Assembly: GCF_016889705.1 (NCBI RefSeq)
Contig: NZ_CP069526.1
Span: 3,968,001-4,032,000 of the forward strand
DNA from: Amycolatopsis sp. FDAARGOS 1241
GTDB taxonomy: Bacteria > Actinomycetota > Actinomycetes > Mycobacteriales > Pseudonocardiaceae
Direction: 5' to 3'
Length of the DNA: 64,000 bases
The translations under genes were made by a program, and so were the position numbers. Under the pieces are notes generated by a model that saw nothing but the letters and a program-made list of their open reading frames with translations, was not told where the DNA came from and searched no databases. Positions 25,382-33,118 of the stretch are shown piece by piece. Position 1 is the stretch's first letter; every line of letters begins with the position of its first letter.

Positions 25382-27040
25382 ATGAGCACACCTCGCTGGT
25401 GGCAGACCGCCACCGTGTACCAGATCTACCCGCGCAGCTTCGCCGACTCGAACGGCGACGGCATCGGCGACCTGCGCGGCATCATCGGCCGGCTCGACCA
25501 CCTGAGCGCGCTCGGGGTCGACGTCGTGTGGCTTTCGCCGGTGTACCCGTCGCCGCAGGACGACAACGGCTACGACATCAGCGACTACTACGACATCGAC
25601 CCGGTGTTCGGCACGCTCGCCGACTTCGACGACCTGCTGGCGCAGGCGCACGCGCGAGGCATCCGCGTGGTGATGGACCTCGTCGTGAACCACACCTCCG
25701 ATGAGCACCCGTGGTTCGTCGAATCGCGTAACCCGGCGAGCCCGAAGCACGATTGGTACTGGTGGCGGCGCGAACCCAACAACTGGGGTTCGCGCTTCTC
25801 CGGCCCGGCGTGGGAGAAAGACGAGCGCTCGGGCGAGTACTACCTGCACCTGTTCTCGCGCAAGCAGCCGGACCTGAACTGGGAGAACCCCGAGCTGCGC
25901 CGCGAGATCCACCGGATGATGCGCTGGTGGCTCGACCGTGGTGTCGACGGGTTCCGCATGGACGTCATCAACTTCATCGCCAAGCCGGTGTCCCTGCCGG
26001 ACGCGCACCTGGCCGACGGCGACCTGTACGGCGACGCGGAATCCCTGTACGCCAACGGCCCCCGGCTGCACGAGTTCCTGCAGGAGATGCACCGCGAGGT
26101 GTTCGCCGGCCGGGAGGACCGCCTGTTGACGGTGGGGGAGACACCCGGCACGTCCGTCGAGGAGGCGCAGCTGCTGACGGACCCGGCCCGGCGCGAGCTG
26201 GACATGGTGTTCCAGTTCGACCACGTGGAGCTCGACCAGGGCCACGACAAGTGGGACGTGCGGCCGTTCGACCTGGTGGAGCTGAAGCGCACCCTCGCCC
26301 GCTGGCAGACGGGCCTGGCCGAGCGCGGCTGGAACAGCCTGTACTGGAACAACCACGACCAGCCGCGCGTGGTCTCCCGCTGGGGCGATGACGGCGAGTT
26401 CCGGACGCTGTCGGCCAAAGCGCTCGCCACCGTGCTGCACCTGCACCGCGGCACGCCCTACGTGTACCAGGGCGAGGAACTCGGCATGACCAACATGCCG
26501 TTCACGTCCATCGAGGACTTCGCCGACATCCAGTCCGTCAACCACTACCGCGAAGCCACTTCCGTGCGGGGTCAGTCCCCGTCGGACGTGCTTGCGGCGC
26601 TGCGCCTGCGCTCGCGGGACAACGGCCGCACCCCGATGCAGTGGGACGCTTCGCCGCACGCCGGGTTCACCTCCGGCACACCGTGGCTGCGCGTGAACCC
26701 GAACCACACGACGATCAACGCGGCGTCCCAAGTGGACGATCCAGCGTCGGTGTTCTCCCACTACTGCGCGCTGATCGAGCTGCGGCACTCCGAGCCGCTG
26801 GTCCGGACCGGACGGTACGCGCTGCTCGAACCCGGCCACCCGGCGCTGTTCGCCTTCACCCGGGTCGACGGCGACCACGGGCTACTGGTGCTGGCCAACT
26901 GGTCGGGCGCGCTGCTGGACGTGCCCGCCGCCGCTGTTTCGGGCTGGTCGAACGCCTCGCTGGTCCTGGGCAACTACCCGGGCCCGGCCTCGGTGGGCGC
27001 CCGGTTGCGTCCGTGGGAGGCCGTGGTCTTCCGCCGCTGA
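25382..27040 (+). CDS. GH13 alpha-glucosidase (oligo-1,6-glucosidase-like)
   Basis: 552 residues. A (beta/alpha)8 GH13 enzyme: YQIYPRSFADSNGDGIGDLRGI, MDLVVNHTSDEHPWF, nucleophile D194 in GFRMDVINF, acid/base E253 in VGETPG, and transition-state Asp D326 in NNHDQPR. The C-terminal beta domain ends in WEAVVFRR. No signal peptide, so it is a cytoplasmic enzyme hydrolysing alpha-linked oligosaccharides, as in maltose/isomaltose or trehalose use. It is the last gene of the LacI-controlled operon, 19 bp after the dehydratase. Confidence 0.93.
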   Translation: MSTPRWWQTATVYQIYPRSFADSNGDGIGDLRGIIGRLDHLSALGVDVVWLSPVYPSPQDDNGYDISDYYDIDPVFGTLADFDDLLAQAHARGIRVVMDLVVNHTSDEHPWFVESRNPASPKHDWYWWRREPNNWGSRFSGPAWEKDERSGEYYLHLFSRKQPDLNWENPELRREIHRMMRWWLDRGVDGFRMDVINFIAKPVSLPDAHLADGDLYGDAESLYANGPRLHEFLQEMHREVFAGREDRLLTVGETPGTSVEEAQLLTDPARRELDMVFQFDHVELDQGHDKWDVRPFDLVELKRTLARWQTGLAERGWNSLYWNNHDQPRVVSRWGDDGEFRTLSAKALATVLHLHRGTPYVYQGEELGMTNMPFTSIEDFADIQSVNHYREATSVRGQSPSDVLAALRLRSRDNGRTPMQWDASPHAGFTSGTPWLRVNPNHTTINAASQVDDPASVFSHYCALIELRHSEPLVRTGRYALLEPGHPALFAFTRVDGDHGLLVLANWSGALLDVPAAAVSGWSNASLVLGNYPGPASVGARLRPWEAVVFRR

Positions 27041-27276
27041 ACGCCGGTGGTGCCGGCGGCCGGCAGTGTCACGCCCGCCGGCACGAGCCGGGCGAACCAG
27101 GCGGGTCCGAGCGGGTGAGCCAGGACCACGGCGAGCGGCGTCAGAACCGTGGCGGTGCACAGCGCGCAGGTCCGGACCCGCTCCCGAACTCTTCGGGTGC
27201 TGTCTTCGTGCTTGCGGATCTGATGGAGCAGTTCGAGAAACGTAAGGCGCTTGTCTCGCGGCGGAATCGTGGTCAT
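26974..27276 (-). CDS. Possible small membrane protein (uncertain)
   Basis: 100 residues from ATG 27276, overlapping the 3' end of the glucosidase gene by 67 bp on the other strand. A charged amphipathic N-terminus (DKRLTFLELLHQIRKHEDSTRRVRERVR) precedes a single hydrophobic stretch (about residues 37-60) and a basic tail. No family recognised. The hydrophobic/charged pattern looks protein-like, but the overlap and lack of a clear ribosome site make this tentative. Confidence 0.35.
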   Translation of the reverse strand: MTTIPPRDKRLTFLELLHQIRKHEDSTRRVRERVRTCALCTATVLTPLAVVLAHPLGPAWFARLVPAGVTLPAAGTTGVQRRKTTASHGRNRAPTEAGPG

Positions 27277-27918
27277 CGGCTGGCTCCGGCGTGGTCGAGC
27301 GTGCGCAGCGCGAGCACTGGAGCCTCGCCGTGCGCCCGCAGCCGCCCGGACGAAGCTGTCGGGTGTGGGGCTGCGGCTGACGATTCTCGCGAACGTCGTG
27401 CCCAGCTTGACCGCGCCTCGGGCAGGAGCGAGTGCCAGGCCGCCCCGGATCACCCCGGCGACCGGGTGGCGCAGGTCCTCCACCCAGGGAGCGCACCGAC
27501 GGACCTCGTTCAGTTTCGGGGTGGAGGACCGTGCCGCCGAGCCCGCTCCGCACGTCGAGCGGGCGCGCGGTGGCGACGAGGCCGATGCGGCGCAGGATGG
27601 CGCTGCCGAGCACGACCGGGCCGCAGTGCTGCCCGTGGAAGTCGTAGCTGTGCCGTTCTCCCGAGCCGAGGTGCGGTGAACGGTCCGGGCGTGGGTCCAC
27701 GCAGCTCCCGCTGTACACAGTGGACCGGATGGCCGCCAGGTGCGAGCCCAGGCACGCTCGCTGATCCCGCGGACGACCACGCGGCTGTCCGTCACGCGGC
27801 CGTCGACGTCGAGGATGGTCAGCACGAGGTGCTCAGAGGTGAAACGAGCCGCAGGCCGGGCACGCGGTCGCGCCTCTCGTACGGTTCGAGCGGTGCCGGC
27901 AGCGTTGCACCGAGTGGG
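27277..27918. other. Intergenic stretch, possibly a degraded gene on the minus strand
   Basis: No convincing intact gene. On the minus strand, plausible protein-like segments occur in different frames (for example FHGQHCGPVVLGSAILRRIG in one, then VEDLRHPVAGVIRGGLALAP in another about 27.4-27.5 kb). This would fit a frameshifted remnant of an unknown gene. I could not assign a family. Confidence 0.3.
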
Positions 27919-28947
27919 TCACTCGGCCGGTTTCCACCCGAGTTCCGGACCGAGCCGGGTGGCGATGTCGGTCAGGATCTGGACGTAGTCGTCGTGCTCG
28001 AAGTCGAACGGGAGCGCGAAGACGACTTCCGAGACCTCCCGGAACGAACTGTCCGCGTAGAGGCGGTCGGCGATCTCGGCCGAGGTGCCCACCAGGTCTT
28101 GCGCGAAGGTCATGCGGGCGGGACTGTGGATCTTGCCGACGCGGGGCAGCCGGGCGGCGGCGTAGGCCTCGTACTTGGCGCGCTGCTCGGGTGTCGCGCT
28201 GTCGGTCGGGATGACGACGAGGCCCTGGGAAACGCGTGCGTCCGCGCCGAGCGGGTGGTGGGCGCGGAATTCGCGGATCAGGGACGCCTGGATGGCCGCG
28301 AAGTCGACGGGTTCGACCTGGTCGGCAACGCTGACGACGTTGCTGGTCAGGAAGTTCATGCGGTGCTCACCGGCCCATCGCGCGGACCGGAGGCTGCCGC
28401 CGCCGTACCACAGGCGGTCGGCCAGGCCGGCGGAATGGGGCTGGACGCGGTCGGAGTACTCCTCGATGCCCTCGGTTCCGCTGAATTCGGTGGCCTGTTC
28501 GCCGCGGATGAAGCGGAGCAGCCGCTCGACGCGTTCGTAACTGAAGTCCTCGGCGTCCGCCGTGTCCGGGTACAGGGCCGGCGCCAGTTTGTCGTAGTGG
28601 CGCGGCGGGCCGACGCTGAGGCCGGGCTGCAGCCGGCCGCCGGAGAGGACGTCGACGGTGGCGAGGTCTTCGGCCAGGCGCAGCGGGTTCTCCCAGCCGA
28701 GCGGGATCACGGCCGTGCCGAGGTGGATGCGGCTGGTGCGCTGCGTGGCCGCGGCGAGCACCGCGACCGGCGACGAGATGCCGAACTGCAGGTGGCGGTG
28801 GCGCACCCAGGCGCTGTCGAAGCCGAGCTGCTCACCCAGCTCGATGATCCGCAGCGTCGACTCGTGGCCGGCGCGGGGATCGGCCTCGTCGAACAGCCCG
28901 ATGGTCAGGAAGCCGAGCTTGCGCAACGGTTCCGAGGTGAGCGGCAC
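27919..28947 (-). CDS. LLM-class flavin-dependent oxidoreductase
   Basis: 342 residues using GTG 28947, which has AGGAGG about 8 bp upstream; the frame extends to 28986 but without a good ribosome site. Luciferase-like features: RKLGFLTIGLFDEADPRAGHESTLRIIELGEQLGFDSAWVRHRH, SSPVAVLAAATQRTSRIHLGTAVIPLGWENPLRLAEDLATVDVLSGGRLQPGLSVG and a late LVGTSAEIADRLY. F420 or FMN dependence cannot be decided by eye. Monocistronic and divergent from the broken amino-acid permease. Confidence 0.85.
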   Translation of the reverse strand: MPLTSEPLRKLGFLTIGLFDEADPRAGHESTLRIIELGEQLGFDSAWVRHRHLQFGISSPVAVLAAATQRTSRIHLGTAVIPLGWENPLRLAEDLATVDVLSGGRLQPGLSVGPPRHYDKLAPALYPDTADAEDFSYERVERLLRFIRGEQATEFSGTEGIEEYSDRVQPHSAGLADRLWYGGGSLRSARWAGEHRMNFLTSNVVSVADQVEPVDFAAIQASLIREFRAHHPLGADARVSQGLVVIPTDSATPEQRAKYEAYAAARLPRVGKIHSPARMTFAQDLVGTSAEIADRLYADSSFREVSEVVFALPFDFEHDDYVQILTDIATRLGPELGWKPAE

Positions 28948-29241
28948 GGCGGTTTCCTCCTGGGTCCGGGTCCTGCCCGTGACCAACCCCGGCGCGGGTG
29001 CGATTGTTCCGGGTCCGGTGTGGCCTGAGCCACTGATGCCGGTCGGTCACCGGAAGTCCGGTTTTCTCGAATGAAACTGACCTGTAACGGGGCGTCGGTT
29101 CCACTCCGCTTTCCGGTGGGCCAGAATCGCGCGTTGTGATCGCGTCAGTGATGCGTTCAGGAGCTTGCCTGAATACGCGAATACCGCTAGTCCCGCGAAT
29201 CAATCGGACAAACAACTCGTAAACCGGATCGAGGCGACGCA

Positions 29242-30886
29242 ATGGTTGAACCCGCTCAAAAAGCCGCCCCCCGCAGGAGCGCGACCGGGCTTGCGCAGAT
29301 CGGTCGGTTTCCACGGCCTGATGTTCGTCTCGCTCGGCTCGATCATCGGCTCGGGCTGGCTCCTCGGCGCGCTCAAGGCCGCCAAGGTCGCGGGTCCCGC
29401 GTCGCTCGTGTCGTGGATGCTCACCGCCGTCATCATGGCCACGCTCGCCCTGGTGCACGCGGAGCTGGGCGCGGCCTATCCTGTGGCCGGCGGCACCGCC
29501 CGGTACCTCGCGCTCGCATACGGGGTGCTCGGCGGATTCGTCGGCGGCTGGGTGGCGTGGCTGCAGGCCGTGGCGCTCGCGCCGGTCGAGGTCGAGGCCA
29601 GCCTGGAGTACCTCGACAACGTCACGTGGATCAAGCAGCACCTGAACCTCCTCAGCCCGTCGGGCACGCTCACCGCGAGCGGGTTCGCTGCGCGACGCTG
29701 CTGATGGCGATCTTCACGCTGATCAACCTCGCCGGCGTGAAGCTGTTGTCGGAGAGCAACTCCGCCACGGTGATCTGGAAGACCGCGGTGCCGGTGCTGA
29801 CCGTCGTCGTGCTGCTGTCGCTGCGCTTCCACCCGGGTAACTTCACCGCCGGTGGCGGATTCGCCCCGCACGGCGCCCACGGCATCTTCGCCGCCTTGCC
29901 CGTCGGCGTGGTGTTCGCGCTACAGGGCCTCGAACAGGCCGTGCAGGTCGGTGGCGAAGCGCGTGACCCGCAGAAGGATCTGTCGCGCGCGATCATCGTC
30001 GCGATGGTGATCGGCACGATCGTGTACCTGCTGCTGGAGGTCGCGTTCATCGGCGCCCTCGACCCGGCCGCTCTGCTCAAGGGCTGGGACAATCCGATCG
30101 CCCAGGGCTCGTTCGGCCCGTACGCCACGTTGGCGACCCTGGCGGGCGCGGGCTGGCTCTCGTATGTGCTCTACGCCGATGCCTTCGTGTCGCCGGCCGG
30201 CACCGGCATGCTCTACCTCGGCACGTCGGCGCGGCTGTCCTACGCGATGGGGCGCGAGCGCACGCTGCCGAAGGGGCTGGGCAAGCTGAACCTCCGGGGT
30301 TGTGCCGGTGTGGTCGATCGTGCTGTCGTTCGTGGTCGGCGAGATCGCGTTCCTGCCGTTCCCGAGCTGGCAGTCGCTGGTCAGCGTGATCACCTCGGCC
30401 ACCGCGCTGATGTACGCGTTCGCGCCGGTCTCGATGATCGCCCTGCGCGGCCGCGACCCGGACCGCGCGCGTCCCTACCGGGCGCCGATGCCGAGGGTGC
30501 TCGCGCCGGCGGGGTTCGTGGCCGCGAACCTGATCATCTACTGGAGTGGCTTCGACACCACGTGGAAGATCATGATCGCGGTGGTGATCGGCTTCGTCCT
30601 GTTCCTCGTCGCGCGCGCCACGAGCTCCGCCGTGGAGCGGCCGCCGATCGACGGGAAAGCGGCGCAGTGGATCGCGCCGTGGCTCGCCGGGCACGTCCTC
30701 ATCGGCCGGCTCGGCCGCTACGGCGACTCCGGCAACCTCAACGCGCTGCCGGAGTGGCTTGACCTGCTCGTGGTGATCGCGTTCAGCCTGGCGATCTTCT
30801 CCTGGGCGGTGAACGTCGCGGTGCCGAGTGACAAGGTGCGGGCCGCGATCGAGCGCGAGGCGCTCGAGCTCGCCGCTCAGTCCTGA
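29242..30886 (+). pseudogene. APC-family amino-acid permease disrupted by single-base frameshifts
   Basis: Three collinear frame segments together make one permease of about 545 residues: GFHGLMFVSLGSIIGSGWLLGALKAAK through LNLLSPSGTLTASGF (to about 29690); then ATLLMAIFTLINLAGVKLLSESNSATV through RLSYAMGRERTLPKGLGKLN (to about 30297); then VPVWSIVLSFVVGEIAF to the stop at 30886. The joins need one missing base near 29685-29695 and one extra T at about 30297-30301 (ggggTTgtg). A third extra C in the C6 run near 29270 would connect the ATG 29242 (MVEPAQKAA) to the first segment; otherwise only TTG starts are available. The protein evolves like a functional gene on both sides of each break, so sequencing indels are as likely as true decay. 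Confidence 0.8.
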
Positions 30887-30939
30887 CCCCGTGAGCCGCC
30901 GGGTTCCCTCCTCGCGCGGGGGCTCCCGGTGGGCCGCGG

Positions 30940-31341
30940 TCAGAAGGGCAGCTGCCCGAGCGCGTGCACGAGTTCCTTGCCGGTCTGCACGGCGCCGTCG
31001 TGCGCGCCGGCGAGCAGGCCCGCCGCCAGCTGGGCTAAGGTGCCCTTCAGGGCCGTGAGGCCGCGGCGCACGATCCCGCGGTCCGGCTCCGGCTTCACGA
31101 CCTCGGCGAGCACTGCGTCGGCGTTCTCGGCGGCGTCGCGGGCGTCCGGCCCGGGCAGGCCGAGATCACCCAGGCGCCGCACGACGTCGGCGACGACGCG
31201 GGCGACGTCTTCGAACCCGGGTGCGATCTGCTTGCTCACGGACAGGTTCTGCACCACCTTCTCGTTGCCCCACGCGAGCTGCGAGCTGCGCACGCCGCCG
31301 TGGATGACGGGGCCGTGGTAGTGGTGTTCTTCGGTGGGCAC
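30940..31341 (-). CDS. Small helical protein with N-terminal putative amyloid-signalling motif
   Basis: 133 residues from GTG 31341 (AGGAGG, 7-bp spacing). Residues about 8-32 contain YHGPVIHGGV...LAWGN...VVQ, very similar to the C-terminus of the upstream beta-helix protein (GPVIHGDV...LTWGN...VVHQ). The remainder (about 38-133) is predicted all-helical: EDVARVVADVVRRLGDLG, DARDAAENADAVLAEVVKPEPDRGIVRRGLTALKGTLAQLAAGLLAG. A short Gly/Asn/Gln-bearing motif at opposite termini of adjacent genes, attached to different domains, is the hallmark of bacterial amyloid signalling pairs. That reading is inference. It lies 15 bp downstream of the beta-helix gene in one operon. Confidence 0.78.
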   Translation of the reverse strand: MPTEEHHYHGPVIHGGVRSSQLAWGNEKVVQNLSVSKQIAPGFEDVARVVADVVRRLGDLGLPGPDARDAAENADAVLAEVVKPEPDRGIVRRGLTALKGTLAQLAAGLLAGAHDGAVQTGKELVHALGQLPF

Positions 31342-31356
31342 GGGGTTGCCTCCTGG

Positions 31357-33021
31357 TCAGTCGCGGGTCTGGTGTACGACGGTGTTGCCCCAGGTCAGCA
31401 CGGACTGGATGACGTCGCCGTGGATGACGGGGCCGGTGTAGTTGTTGATGATCCGCGGCGGCTCGGGGTCCGGCTCGACCTCGACCACCCGCAGCGGGGA
31501 GCGCAGGCGCTCGAGCACGGCGCGGCCCTGGTGGTGCACGGCCAGTCCGTCAGGCCCGGGCACCTCGCAGTCGCGCACGAGCGCGGTGGCCGAGCCGATC
31601 AAACCGATCCCGGCGACGGTGGTGCCGGCGAACGAGCTGTCCGCGACGTCCACAGTGGACTTCTCCGCGGCGTAGACGCCGAAGTTCACCGGTCCGGTCA
31701 CCGTGAACCGCCGCGCCGTCACGGTCGCCTCGCTCAGCACCCCCGCACCGCCGAGCGTGACACCGGCGGCGCGGCAGTCGTGGAGCACGAGGTGCGCCTT
31801 GCCGAGTGCGCTGAACGCGACGTGACCGCCGGACCCGCCGCAGTCCGTGGCCCGGACGCGTGAGCTGTCCTGAGCGACCACGCCGACGAGCCCGATCTCC
31901 TGCAACCGCGCCCCGGCCAGTTCCGCGTAGGCCGTCCCGTTCGTCTCCACGGCGGTGGGGCAGCGCGTCACGTGCAGGCCGGTCAGCTCTGCCTGCGCTT
32001 GGCCCAACAACCGCACGGCTGCGTTCTTCAGGTCTTCCAGCACCGTGTCGGTGACTCGGCTGTGCGCGTTCTGCACGACGATGCCCAGGTTTCCCTCTGC
32101 GAAGCGACACCGGTGCACCGCCGGCGAACCTTGGGTGTCGACGAACAGCCCGAACTTCTGCGTCCGCAGCACCGAGATCTCCTCGAACCGGCCCAGGCCC
32201 TGCGTGTTCACCTCGATTCCCGCCACGCGGCAGCCGGTGAACGCGCACCGCCGCACGAGCGGGTCCGAGCCGCCCGTGACGAGCAGACCGGTGTCCGCGT
32301 CCTCGACCGTCGTGCCGGTGATCGTGCCGCGGGACTGCTCGCCGTAGGAAATGGCGGTGGTTCTGGCCGAGTCGATGCGGCAGTCGGTGACGTCGAGGTG
32401 CCCGTGCTGGTCCGCAGCGAGCGCGGAGTTTCCGGTGCCGGCAAACCCGCATTCCGTGGCGGCGACGCGCCCGCCTCGGACGAGCACGCCGTGGATGCGG
32501 CATCGATCGAACCGGCTGAGGAGAACGGCGACGTCGGCGCCGCCGGTGGCCGCGAGCCCGTTGTTCGAGGAGTCCGTGAACACGCACCGCTTGACCGTCC
32601 CGCGTGAACCGGTGAACACGGCCCGGCCGTAACGGAACTCGCTGTCCGACGCCGCGACAGCCGTTCCGGGTGGTGCGTGAAGAGCGGGGGAGCCGTCCTG
32701 GGCGGTCACGGTGCACCCGGTGATCGTCAGCGAACCGGCCGCGCAGCGCACCACGTCGTTGTCGCGGCCGCTGACGATGAGGCCCTCGAGCCGGACCACC
32801 CCGGACGTCTCGACGGCCGTGCCGGTCGGCGGGCAGATCTCCACGGTCCCGGGCCGGCTCGCGAAGACGTGTACTTCGCCGCTCACGAACAGGTTCTCGG
32901 GGTAGCGCCCGGGATCGATCTCGACCCGCGCGTCACGCCGCCCGGACACGGCGCCCAGCGCCGACGCGATGGTCTGGTGCGCTCCCCGCCTGCCCGGGGA
33001 AACCCGGACTTTCCCCGCCAT
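31357..33021 (-). CDS. Right-handed parallel beta-helix repeat protein with C-terminal shared motif
   Basis: 554 residues from ATG 33021. The N-terminus (VRVSPGRRGAHQTIASALGAV, VEIDPGRYPENLFV) is the usual entry strand of pectate-lyase-like beta-helices. About 20 imperfect coils of 20-25 residues follow (for example LEGLIVSGRDNDVVRCAAGSLTITGCTV, VRRCAFTGCRVAGIEV). No signal peptide, so it is probably cytoplasmic. A proline/acidic linker (about 510-525, EVEPDPEPPR) leads to the last 25 residues, INNYTGPVIHGDV...LTWGN, which match the start of the next protein. Catalytic residues of lyases are not obvious; a scaffold or sensor role is possible. First gene of a two-gene operon, divergent from an MFS gene. 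Confidence 0.85.
   Translation of the reverse strand: MAGKVRVSPGRRGAHQTIASALGAVSGRRDARVEIDPGRYPENLFVSGEVHVFASRPGTVEICPPTGTAVETSGVVRLEGLIVSGRDNDVVRCAAGSLTITGCTVTAQDGSPALHAPPGTAVAASDSEFRYGRAVFTGSRGTVKRCVFTDSSNNGLAATGGADVAVLLSRFDRCRIHGVLVRGGRVAATECGFAGTGNSALAADQHGHLDVTDCRIDSARTTAISYGEQSRGTITGTTVEDADTGLLVTGGSDPLVRRCAFTGCRVAGIEVNTQGLGRFEEISVLRTQKFGLFVDTQGSPAVHRCRFAEGNLGIVVQNAHSRVTDTVLEDLKNAAVRLLGQAQAELTGLHVTRCPTAVETNGTAYAELAGARLQEIGLVGVVAQDSSRVRATDCGGSGGHVAFSALGKAHLVLHDCRAAGVTLGGAGVLSEATVTARRFTVTGPVNFGVYAAEKSTVDVADSSFAGTTVAGIGLIGSATALVRDCEVPGPDGLAVHHQGRAVLERLRSPLRVVEVEPDPEPPRIINNYTGPVIHGDVIQSVLTWGNTVVHQTRD
31649..31659. repeat. Copy of the 11-bp palindrome TCCACAGTGGA
   Basis: Exact copy with an extended 13-bp palindrome GTCCACAGTGGAC, located inside the beta-helix coding sequence. 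Confidence 0.5.
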
Positions 33022-33118
33022 GGCGCCCCCTCCCGTGACCGCCGAGCATAGCGAGCGCCGGTGGCGGCCACGTGCCGCACGGGGAAAATCGCTTGACCGT
33101 TTCGGAAGACTCGCGCAC

